Assembly: GCF_001263335.1 (NCBI RefSeq)
Contig: NZ_LGVW01000013.1
Coordinates: forward strand, 1 to 64,000
From: Dichelobacter nodosus
GTDB taxonomy: Bacteria; Pseudomonadota; Gammaproteobacteria; Cardiobacteriales; Cardiobacteriaceae
DNA: 64,000 bases
Reading direction: 5' to 3'
The position numbers and the translations under genes are program-made. Below, piece by piece: positions 1 to 7,944 of the stretch (position 1 is the first letter of the stretch; each line of letters starts with the position of its first letter). The notes under the pieces are model-generated. The model ran no database searches and was not told where the DNA came from. It saw only the letters and a program-made list of their open reading frames with translations.

Positions 1-3000
1 TTCTTTCGTAATGTCGGATTTCACAGCATCGTTTACTTTTAAGACGATCTCTTCATCTTTTCCTACGGTTCCATCTATGCTGACTTTAAATTCCAGTTGG
101 TTTTTATCCGTACGGTTTTCCACCGCGACGTCCTTCGTCGCTTTCAGGAGGATTCTTGGGGTAGCCGGAGATCTTCTATCATCATCTGAATAACCGGGTC
201 TATCGCCTTCGGTATTATCTGGCGGTAAATTATTATTGGGATTATCAGGATCTTTAGGATCAAACGGCGGTTTGCCTGGTTCATACAGCGGTTCATCTTT
301 AATCGTTCCGTCGGCTTTATTATTTACGGGATCGATGACTACGTTCACCGCATTATCTTTACTTAAACCTAATTCTAAAGTTTCTACGACTTCATAATCC
401 TTATCATCTTTCACAATAAAAGTGATTGGACTCTCTGATTTGCCGGCGGGAATACCAATTTCAATACCATTATCAAAGAAATTTTTAATGTCATTAGCAT
501 CAGTAATCGTATGTTCTTTACCGTCTTTGCCGATATAAGTAATACTTTCAATATCCTCAGCGCTGACTTTACCGCCAACGGGTTTTACATGCACGCTGCT
601 ATCTTTTTCCGCAGGTTTATCTAGGGTAACGTTAAACACCAAATCCGTATCATCTTTTTCTACGGCTTTACCATCTTTTGCCACAATTTTCGCGATCGGT
701 TCTGTTGGTTTATCGCCTTCGGTATTATCTGGTGGCAAATTATTATTGGGATTATTGGGATCTTTAGGATCAAACGGCGGTTTATTCGGATCGGGGGGCA
801 ACGGATTATCTTTAATCGTTCCGTCGGCTTTATTATTTACGGGATCGATGACTACGTTCACCGCATTATCTTTATTTAAACCCAATTCTAAAGTCTCCAC
901 GACTTCATAATCTTTATCATCTTTTACCACAAAAGTGATCGGGCTTTCTGTTTTGCCGGCGGGAATACCAACTTCAACACCGTTATCAAAGAAATTTTTA
1001 ATATCATTGGCATCGGTGATCGTATGTTCTTTACCGTCTTTGCCGATATAGGTAATGCTTTCAATGTCTTCAGCACTCACACCGCCGCCAATTGGTTTTA
1101 CGGTAACAACGCCATCTTTATCACTAGAAACTTTATCCAGTGTAACGTTAAACACCAAATCATTGTCGCTTCCCTCTACAGCCTTACCATCTTTTGCCAC
1201 AATCTTGGCAACTGGTTCTGCTGGATTATCGCCTTCGGTATTGTTTTCCGGCGGATTATTATTCGGATTATCGGGATCTTTAGGATCAAACGGCGGTTTA
1301 TTCGGATCTTGTGGCGCTGGATTATCTTTAATCATTCCGTCGGCTTTATTATTTACAGGATCGACAACTACGTTTACCGCGCCCTTTTCGTCCAAACCTA
1401 GCTCTAAGGTTTCTACTTTTTCGTATTTAGCGTCATCTTTCACTACAAAAGTGATCGGGCTTTCTTTTGCCCCGGAAGGAATGCAAACTTCAACGCCATT
1501 ATCAAAGAAATTTTTAACTTCGTTGGCATCGGTGATTGTATGTTCTTTGCCGTCTTTACCGATATAGCGAATGCTCACGATATCTTCCGCGCTCACATCA
1601 CCGCCAACCGGCTTCACAGTCACTACACTGTCTTTACCATATTTTTTATCAATTTTAACGACAAATTCTAATTCATCAGTGCCATTTTTACCGCCTTCAA
1701 CCGAACTATCACGTTTCGCCCTGATAGTAACTTTTGGAACAGTATTTTTAGTGTCACCAATATCAGTAATAATATCAACTACTTCATTATGATTATGATC
1801 AACATGATAGTGACCACCTTGACCAGGATCGGTAAGCACAATTTTAAATAGCTCTTTTACTTCTGGATCGTCATCTTTAATGACTCTAATTCTCAAATCC
1901 GCTTCTTTATGACCGGCTTCGATAGTAATCGTTCCCGTTTTAGTTGTAGGATCGAATTCAACCTTACCATTCGTTGCTTTACCATCGATCAAAAATTCAT
2001 AATCCACACCATACTCTGCTCTGTATTGCGCATTTGAATCTTCAATTTTGAAATGAATTTTAACAGTCTCTTTTGCTTCTTTACTCAAAGAAACTGTGTG
2101 CAGCATTACGTAATCACCTTCTTCTGAAGCCGTCTCATTCCTTGCAATGGAAGCAATAAGATCATTATGAAGATCATCATGCGGTGGATTCGGAGCTGGC
2201 GGCTCTGGTTTTTTATCGCCATCATTCGGATTGGGGTTTCCTTCATTCGGATTATCCGGATTTGTGGGCTCAAACGGTTTATATGGTACGTTCGGATCTT
2301 TATTACCATCGTGAATATAACCAACGTCACTTGTTTTTTCTGTCTTGAAGTCGTCGGTATGCTCAAGCTTCATTTTTAAAACTTCTAACGGTTCATATAT
2401 TCCATCGTTAGCAACGGTATATTCAATAATGAGGACTTCTTTACCTGCGCCGTAATCACCTGCACCAATATCAACTGATTCCCCATGATTTAAGAAATGC
2501 TCAATTTCTGCTGCAGTTTTATATTCTTTAAAGATTGTTCCGTCTGCTCTTTTGATCGCGATATGGGTAAAATCGCTTGCTTCAATGTCGGTATGCGGCG
2601 CATTGTGCTGATCAATCACCTTTAAGGTAACTTTACTATTATTTTCTAATTTTCCTTTTACTGTAACCGCATAAGCAAGTTCTAGCTTATCTGTATTCTC
2701 TATTGAGTGTCTTTCTGTTGTCCCCAAAGAAATAGAGGGTTTGAGCGGATCTTTTCCACCATCACCACCATTACTACCTTTCGGATTATCATCATGATGA
2801 TTATTGTGAATTAACGCTGCCGCGCCCAAACCCAAACCAACCAATCCCGCACCAGCTAACCACGGGAAACCCGCATGCGGTGAAACAATCCAAAATGGTG
2901 CCATCATCGGCTCGCCGCCCAAAGCGTGCCCTTCAATTTGGCTGGCATGCAATTGGGTTACATAATCGCTAATCTCGCCAGTATCAGGAACATAATTATA

Positions 3001-3288
3001 ATAATTTCCGTCTTCTGCCAATCCAATCAAAGATTTATCATCATTGGCATAAAAATCCTGAATAATTAAATCCGAATCTTTGCCTTGTTCTTCAAAAGAA
3101 ACATGCAAATCATCGCCTTCACGTTTAACCACAATATGGTTGGGCGCGCAATTAATGCTTTCATCAAAAAACTCATAATTGGCGTCGCTTTCTGCTTTAA
3201 TAACCGTAGGTTGCCCGTCATGAGTTACAACTTGTAATTGATCAACGGTTTCTTTGTGATTATGGATTTTAACAATAATAGATTTCAT
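1..3288 (-). CDS. Giant Bap/LapA-type repeat adhesin, N-terminal part (runs off left edge)
   Basis: An open frame of 1,096 codons starts at an ATG with GAAGGAATT just upstream and is still open at base 1. Residues 1-110 resemble the BapA/LapF prefix-like domain that begins large type I-secreted biofilm adhesins. A Gly/Ala/Leu-rich hydrophobic helix with Trp and His follows at about 125-160. Then come an Ig-like segment, a Calx-beta-like domain (about 376-500) and a series of roughly 170-residue domains separated by Pro/Asn/Asp-rich linkers containing PPFDPKDP. Known relatives are secreted by a type I system and hold cells to surfaces or to each other. The secretion signal and RTX end would lie outside the window, and no secretion genes are seen here. 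The OmpA-domain gene just upstream on the same strand is probably co-transcribed. Confidence 0.85.
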   Translation of the reverse strand, partial: MKSIIVKIHNHKETVDQLQVVTHDGQPTVIKAESDANYEFFDESINCAPNHIVVKREGDDLHVSFEEQGKDSDLIIQDFYANDDKSLIGLAEDGNYYNYVPDTGEISDYVTQLHASQIEGHALGGEPMMAPFWIVSPHAGFPWLAGAGLVGLGLGAAALIHNNHHDDNPKGSNGGDGGKDPLKPSISLGTTERHSIENTDKLELAYAVTVKGKLENNSKVTLKVIDQHNAPHTDIEASDFTHIAIKRADGTIFKEYKTAAEIEHFLNHGESVDIGAGDYGAGKEVLIIEYTVANDGIYEPLEVLKMKLEHTDDFKTEKTSDVGYIHDGNKDPNVPYKPFEPTNPDNPNEGNPNPNDGDKKPEPPAPNPPHDDLHNDLIASIARNETASEEGDYVMLHTVSLSKEAKETVKIHFKIEDSNAQYRAEYGVDYEFLIDGKATNGKVEFDPTTKTGTITIEAGHKEADLRIRVIKDDDPEVKELFKIVLTDPGQGGHYHVDHNHNEVVDIITDIGDTKNTVPKVTIRAKRDSSVEGGKNGTDELEFVVKIDKKYGKDSVVTVKPVGGDVSAEDIVSIRYIGKDGKEHTITDANEVKNFFDNGVEVCIPSGAKESPITFVVKDDAKYEKVETLELGLDEKGAVNVVVDPVNNKADGMIKDNPAPQDPNKPPFDPKDPDNPNNNPPENNTEGDNPAEPVAKIVAKDGKAVEGSDNDLVFNVTLDKVSSDKDGVVTVKPIGGGVSAEDIESITYIGKDGKEHTITDANDIKNFFDNGVEVGIPAGKTESPITFVVKDDKDYEVVETLELGLNKDNAVNVVIDPVNNKADGTIKDNPLPPDPNKPPFDPKDPNNPNNNLPPDNTEGDKPTEPIAKIVAKDGKAVEKDDTDLVFNVTLDKPAEKDSSVHVKPVGGKVSAEDIESITYIGKDGKEHTITDANDIKNFFDNGIEIGIPAGKSESPITFIVKDDKDYEVVETLELGLSKDNAVNVVIDPVNNKADGTIKDEPLYEPGKPPFDPKDPDNPNNNLPPDNTEGDRPGYSDDDRRSPATPRILLKATKDVAVENRTDKNQLEFKVSIDGTVGKDEEIVLKVNDAVKSDITKE
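190..1790 (-). repeat. Tandem ~510-bp intragenic repeats of the adhesin
   Basis: The 20-mer tctttaggatcaaacggcgg recurs at 251, 761 and 1277, giving periods of 510 and 516 bp. Flanking blocks for 'GKDGKEHTITDAN' and 'NVVxDPVNNKADG' repeat at the same spacing. The copy nearest the N-terminus is more diverged and the two toward the left edge are almost identical, as expected of recombination-prone adhesin repeats. The total copy number cannot be known because the gene is cut by the window edge. Confidence 0.85.
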
Positions 3289-3334
3289 AATAATTCCTTC
3301 AATAATCTTTTAAATTCTTATAGTTGTATTTTTA

Positions 3335-4213
3335 TTAATTCTGAAAAACGGCAATAACGCGCCGATTTTGTTGCCGTCCTGCGGCAGTATTGTTGCTGGC
3401 AATCGGTTGACTCTCACCGTAGCCCACCGCTGAAATCCGCGCCGGAGAAATGCCGTAATGCTGAATCAAAACATCTCTAACGGCATTAACGCGCCGTTGT
3501 GACAAATTAATATTGTATTGTTCGCTGGCATTGCTATCGGTATGCCCTTCAAGCGTCACCGTTGTATTGGGATATTGGCGCAAATAGCCGGCAACCGTTT
3601 CAATTTCTGAATAATATTGTTGTTTAACAAAATGCTTGTCGTTATCGAATAAAATTTTAAGCTCAATGCGCGCGGGCGCCGGCGGACAATTAGGCACTAC
3701 GCGGCTGATTTGATGCGTTTGCATACTCGCGCGGGCAAAATATTGCTCAGCTTGTGAACGCGAAATACCCGTTATCTGCGCGCGTCCCGAATTATCGACA
3801 TCAACTAAAAAGAAATACGTATATCCAGCGGATAATTGATAAGGCGTAGCATCAAATTGCAAATCATTACTACGCTCCTGCGTCGGCAAAACGCTGATAT
3901 AGTTCACGCCCGAACAAGAATAAACTTGGCTATATTTTCCTGCCTGCAAACTGGTTTGAAAACGACCATTCACCGCAATATTGGCGCTGGTATCAACGCT
4001 ATCCGCATCATCAGTGCGCACAAAAATCAAGCTCGCGCTATTATTAGGCGCCGACTGATTCGCCGTATTACTAAAATCAACGGCTTGTTTTTTATACCAA
4101 CGCACATGATTAACCTGCCGCACGCCGTCATCGCTATCTTGCGCAAACGCCTGACTCAAAAACGCCGGCACAATTAATGCCATCAAAAAACGGATTACTG
4201 TCACTTTCAACAT
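3335..4213 (-). CDS. OmpA-family outer-membrane/peptidoglycan-linking protein next to the adhesin
   Basis: 292 residues when started at the ATG at 4213, which has GTGGAG about 9 bases upstream; an ATG at 4240 would add nine residues but has no clear ribosome site. The start gives a signal peptide of about 24 residues ending AQAFA. The middle is a Ser/Asn/Asp-rich extracytoplasmic region with paired cysteines. The C-terminal ~115 residues form an OmpA-like domain with the expected signature (LEGHTDS, SQRRVNAVRDVL, VGYGESQPIASN, NRRV), which binds peptidoglycan in known members. It lies 46 bp upstream of the giant adhesin on the same strand. OmpA-domain proteins often sit beside Bap/LapA adhesins, so a role in anchoring or exporting it is plausible but inferred. 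Confidence 0.8.
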   Translation of the reverse strand: MLKVTVIRFLMALIVPAFLSQAFAQDSDDGVRQVNHVRWYKKQAVDFSNTANQSAPNNSASLIFVRTDDADSVDTSANIAVNGRFQTSLQAGKYSQVYSCSGVNYISVLPTQERSNDLQFDATPYQLSAGYTYFFLVDVDNSGRAQITGISRSQAEQYFARASMQTHQISRVVPNCPPAPARIELKILFDNDKHFVKQQYYSEIETVAGYLRQYPNTTVTLEGHTDSNASEQYNINLSQRRVNAVRDVLIQHYGISPARISAVGYGESQPIASNNTAAGRQQNRRVIAVFQN

Positions 4214-4400
4214 TTGCCACTCCACATTCATTTTTCTCAAAAATAATCAATTGTTAACTCTATGGGATGGTATAAGCAAGAATCGAGCTAATCTAAAAAA
4301 TTATTTATATAACATAAAGATAAATATTATGTTGTATTTAGTAAATACTGTTATGGACAATTTTAATAAGTTTTTAAATTATTGCTCATCCGGACAACAT

Positions 4401-4427
4401 AAAAAACGCGCTAAAAATCGCGCGTTT
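4401..4427 (-). terminator. Rho-independent terminator after the DUF2062 gene
   Basis: An 8-bp perfect stem AAACGCGC/GCGCGTTT with an 8-base loop (4404-4427) is followed on the minus strand by a T run. It lies about 45 bases downstream of the DUF2062 stop codon and separates that gene from the OmpA/adhesin operon. Confidence 0.7.
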
Positions 4428-4472
4428 CATAAAAAATCGTCGGTTTTCATCATAATTTACAAGATATTTTCA

Positions 4473-5024
4473 CTATAAATCCCGATTTTTACGCCTTTTC
4501 ATTTTTAAACGCTCCAACCAATGATAACCGCGCCAGCGATAATTCCGCCGCACATGTATCCACCACAAAAACCGCACAACAAGATAAGAAATACTTGCAT
4601 ATAACAAACCCAACACCACCGAACCGGTAAAAAGCGGCAGCAAAATTTCGCCGGTTAATTTAGTAAGCTTATGAAAAGTAAAGGTTAAATTATCCGGATC
4701 AATACTGATTCCACTCACCCACGCGCCCACGCGATAATTCAAATAAGATAAAGGCGTCATCGTCAAAGGATTGCTATAAAACGTTACGATCACGGCGATC
4801 GGCATATTCACGCGCAAAAACATCGCCCCCGCCGCCGCGCAAAACGTTTGTGCTGGAATCGGTAAATTGCCAAAAAACGCGCCCACCGCCACCCCGCCGG
4901 CAATGGTAAAACGATTGACTTGCCAAACTTGCGCAAACGGCATGCGCTGCAACAACGGTTGCAAAAACCGCTGCCGACGAAAAGTGTCAGCATTCGGTAA
5001 AATGCGTTTAAAAAAGAATTTCAT
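4473..5024 (-). CDS. DUF2062 inner-membrane protein
   Basis: 183 residues, starting after AAGGAGTAAACG. The sequence follows the DUF2062 pattern: an Arg-rich N-terminus, a small helical segment with GVAVGAFFGNLPIPAQT, the NPLTMTPLSYLNYRVGAW motif, a hydrophobic segment near 130-150 and a basic tail (KMKRRKNRDL). Members are small membrane proteins of unknown function, common in Proteobacteria and often next to comEC, as here: the two start codons are divergent and only about 21 bp apart, so their promoters must overlap. No activity can be assigned from sequence. Confidence 0.8.
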   Translation of the reverse strand: MKFFFKRILPNADTFRRQRFLQPLLQRMPFAQVWQVNRFTIAGGVAVGAFFGNLPIPAQTFCAAAGAMFLRVNMPIAVIVTFYSNPLTMTPLSYLNYRVGAWVSGISIDPDNLTFTFHKLTKLTGEILLPLFTGSVVLGLLYASISYLVVRFLWWIHVRRNYRWRGYHWLERLKMKRRKNRDL

Positions 5025-5045
5025 CGTTTACTCCTTACCGCATTC

Positions 5046-6887
5046 ATGCTTAAAAATCAAAATGAAAACCGCCTCGCATTATCGCACGCACTACTTTTTT
5101 ATTCACTGCTGGCGCTTGCCGGCGGCATTTTGCTGCAGCGCATTTTCCCCCAAAACGGCGGTTATTTTTACGGCGCCGGCGTTATCATCATTACAATTTT
5201 TAGCCGTCATAACATTTTATGGCGGCGCGCAATCCTTTATTTTGTTTTACTTTTTTGTTTGGGATACCATCGCGCGCAACAACAATTACCCCAAACCTCC
5301 CAACCTTTTATCTGCCGCGGCACTTGGCAAATCAGCGATTTTCCGCAGCGCAATAAAGGTTTTGGTTACCATTTTCCGCTGCGATTACTTACCGGCGATT
5401 GTCCCCAACTTAATGCCGAGCTCATCGCCAACCATTATCAATCGTCACCACCACCGCTCGGCGCCATTTTTACCGCACCGCTGCAAATCCGCGCCGGCAC
5501 TTTTCGTTATTACACCCATTTAACCACGCCCGATCATCTGCAACCGCCGCCAGCTTTTTCTTTGATGCAGCTTAGAAAAACCCTTCACCAGCGCCTCAAA
5601 CAGCTTTTTCCCGCCGAACAACAACGCTGGCTTAACGCGCTCATCATCGGAAATCAAAACGAATTAACGCGTTTAGACCGCATCATTTTGCAAAAAACGG
5701 GCACCAATCATTTGCTTGCGATTTCTGGATTACATTTAGGCATCGTCATTGCTTTATTTTATTTATTAAGCAGTCGATTAATGAGTTTCTCGCAACGTTT
5801 AACGGCATACGCCGCACCGCGCAGCATCGGCTTAATTGCGGGACTGATTTTTGGCGGCATTTTTGCCTTAATCAGCGGCACGCATACGCCGGTGATTCGT
5901 TCTTGGATTATGTTTGCCACGCTCGCCGGCACATGGTTTTTTCCACGGCTTAATATTCATCATCACAATTTAACTTTAGCGGCGATTTTTGTGCTGATCT
6001 TTGATCCTGCTGCGCTTTTTTCACTCAGCGCGTGGTTATCATTTTTAGCAACGTTAACCGTCATCATCGTAATCACGCGTTGGCGCCACCGTTCTCCGCT
6101 GCAACAATGGCTCGGTTTGCAATGGTTATTGTCATTGATTTTATTGCCGCTGATTTGGGCGGTTTTTGGCGGCATCAGTTTGAGCGGATTTTGGGTTAAT
6201 TGCATCGTGATTCCGCTGCTGGCGCCGTTATTATTGAGCATATTTTTAGGATTATGTTGTCCGTTTTTTGCCGATTTTGCCGCCGCGTTTGTGCAAAATT
6301 ATCTCAATTTCATCACCGTTGCCGCGGACACACCTTTTGCTTATCTCACGCCGAATTGGCAACCGCAAATCATTCCCGCGGCGCTCGTCAGCATCGCTTT
6401 TTTATGCGGATTACTGCGTCATCAGCGATTGGCATTGCTCGGCATAATGATTGCCATCGTTGGACAAATTTATGCCGATTACACCGCACCAAATTATTAT
6501 CAAAGTCCCACGCGCAGCCACGCCCGCATTTTATTTACTCATCAGCACACATTCATCATCAACAGCGGTTACCGCAATCTTTATTACGATGAAGCCGAAC
6601 GTTATTTATTGCCCGAATTGCGTCGCCGCGGTCAAAAACCTGATCAATTGTTATTAACCGATAACCACATCTTTTCTACAACTGCCACGCAAACCCTGAA
6701 AAATGCCTATCCCCACATGGAAATCATCACATTATTTCCCGCAGCAACATTTCCTTTTCCGCATAAAAACTGCACCGCACCCACATTGATTCATCTTCTT
6801 AAAAAACTGGATCAAGCGCCGCCCGATCATAAAACGATAGATGCCCTCACCGAACACATTCTTTTATGCACGCAGCGCAAAAATTAA
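5046..6887 (+). CDS. comEC: ComEC/Rec2-type DNA-uptake channel with degenerate C-terminal domain
   Basis: 613 residues, shorter than the usual ~750 of full ComEC proteins. Hydrophobic helices at the N-terminus are followed by an OB-like region (about 80-150) and the competence domain with the diagnostic [16 protein letters not shown] motif near residue 220 and several further helices. Family members form the inner-membrane channel for single-stranded DNA in natural transformation. Full-length members end in a metallo-beta-lactamase-like domain with an HxHxDH motif. Here the corresponding stretch (about 490-600) keeps only a trace ([34 protein letters not shown]) and lacks the metal-binding histidines. 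Its stop overlaps that of convergent sucB by a few bases. Confidence 0.85.
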   Translation: MLKNQNENRLALSHALLFYSLLALAGGILLQRIFPQNGGYFYGAGVIIITIFSRHNILWRRAILYFVLLFCLGYHRAQQQLPQTSQPFICRGTWQISDFPQRNKGFGYHFPLRLLTGDCPQLNAELIANHYQSSPPPLGAIFTAPLQIRAGTFRYYTHLTTPDHLQPPPAFSLMQLRKTLHQRLKQLFPAEQQRWLNALIIGNQNELTRLDRIILQKTGTNHLLAISGLHLGIVIALFYLLSSRLMSFSQRLTAYAAPRSIGLIAGLIFGGIFALISGTHTPVIRSWIMFATLAGTWFFPRLNIHHHNLTLAAIFVLIFDPAALFSLSAWLSFLATLTVIIVITRWRHRSPLQQWLGLQWLLSLILLPLIWAVFGGISLSGFWVNCIVIPLLAPLLLSIFLGLCCPFFADFAAAFVQNYLNFITVAADTPFAYLTPNWQPQIIPAALVSIAFLCGLLRHQRLALLGIMIAIVGQIYADYTAPNYYQSPTRSHARILFTHQHTFIINSGYRNLYYDEAERYLLPELRRRGQKPDQLLLTDNHIFSTTATQTLKNAYPHMEIITLFPAATFPFPHKNCTAPTLIHLLKKLDQAPPDHKTIDALTEHILLCTQRKN

Positions 6888-7909
6888 AGGTCTAACAATA
6901 ATCGCGCCGGCGCCTCAAGCATATTTTTAATCGTTTTCAAAAACAAAACTGCCTCGCGCCCATCGATTAAACGGTGATCATAACTCAACGCTACGTACAT
7001 CACAGGACGAATCACGATCGCACCATTTTCCACCATAGGTCGGTCAACAATTGCATGCATGCCCAAAATCGCGCTTTGCGGCGGATTTAAAATCGGCGTT
7101 GATAACATCGAACCAAAAGTACCGCCGTTGGTAATTGTAAAAGTACCGTCGCTGATTTCTTCCAAAGATAATGAACCGTCGGCAGCTTTTTCGGCAAAGA
7201 TTTTGATTTGCCGCTCAATATCGGCAAAACTCAACGTTTCGGCGTTGCGCAAAATCGGTACCACCAATCCGCGTGGACTCGCAACTGCAATGCCAATATT
7301 GCAATAACGCCGATACACCACATCATCACCATCAATCATGGCATTAATCACGGGAAATTGCCGCAAAGCCGCCACCGCCGCGCGCACGAAAAAGCTCATC
7401 AATCCTAATTTAACGCCGTATTTTTTAACAAAATCATTTTGAAAATCATGGCGATAATTCATCACCGCCTGCATATTGATTTCGTTAAACGTCGTCAACA
7501 TCGCTGTGGTTTGTTGCACATTTAACAACCGTTCGCTGATTTTTTTGCGCAAACGACTCATCGGCACGCGTTCTTCCATCGATAACGGGAAATGCTCTGC
7601 CGCTGACGGTTCGGTAATAACGGGTTCTTCTATTGTGATTTTTTTCGCCGGCGGCACTTCGTGTTGCTGCTTTTGTTCTTCAATACGCGCGATAACTTGT
7701 CCACTGATAACCGTCATACCGTCTTCTTGCAAAATCTCCGCGATAATGCCGCTGACCGGCGCCGGCATTTCCAGCATTACTTTATCCGTTTCCAAATCGA
7801 TTAAATTTTCGCCCTGCTCCACAAAATCCCCAACGCTTTTATGCCAATTCACCAAAATGGCATCAGAAACAGATTCGGGTAAAGTTGGAATTTTAACTTC
7901 AGTACTCAT
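6884..7909 (-). CDS. sucB: Dihydrolipoamide succinyltransferase (E2 of 2-oxoglutarate dehydrogenase), short form
   Basis: 341 residues against about 400 in relatives. The E2 core transfers succinyl groups to CoA in the TCA cycle. A lipoyl domain fills residues 1-77 with lipoyl-lysine K43 in [10 protein letters not shown]. After a 35-residue linker the catalytic domain starts directly ([15 protein letters not shown]) and runs to the end with the active-site [11 protein letters not shown]. The peripheral subunit-binding domain that normally sits between them and docks E3/E1 is absent, with no frameshift to explain it. The start has TTGGAG upstream. It lies 35 bp behind sucA. No lpd (E3) gene is present in the window. 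Confidence 0.92.
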   Translation of the reverse strand: MSTEVKIPTLPESVSDAILVNWHKSVGDFVEQGENLIDLETDKVMLEMPAPVSGIIAEILQEDGMTVISGQVIARIEEQKQQHEVPPAKKITIEEPVITEPSAAEHFPLSMEERVPMSRLRKKISERLLNVQQTTAMLTTFNEINMQAVMNYRHDFQNDFVKKYGVKLGLMSFFVRAAVAALRQFPVINAMIDGDDVVYRRYCNIGIAVASPRGLVVPILRNAETLSFADIERQIKIFAEKAADGSLSLEEISDGTFTITNGGTFGSMLSTPILNPPQSAILGMHAIVDRPMVENGAIVIRPVMYVALSYDHRLIDGREAVLFLKTIKNMLEAPARLLLDL

Positions 7910-7944
7910 AAGTTCTCCAATGATGCGTTTGATTGCGCCCTACT

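Noticed and set aside
80-90. Quinolone-resistance substitution in GyrA (residue numbers)
   Set aside because: S83 and D87 are the susceptible-type residues.
1024-1792. Plus-strand frames of 73-170 codons over the adhesin
   Set aside because: They are complements of the adhesin repeats; the minus-strand frame is continuous over 3.3 kb and has the recognisable domains.
4251-4478. 75-codon plus-strand frame between the OmpA-domain and DUF2062 genes
   Set aside because: No ribosome site, AT-rich composition, and it spans the terminator hairpin.
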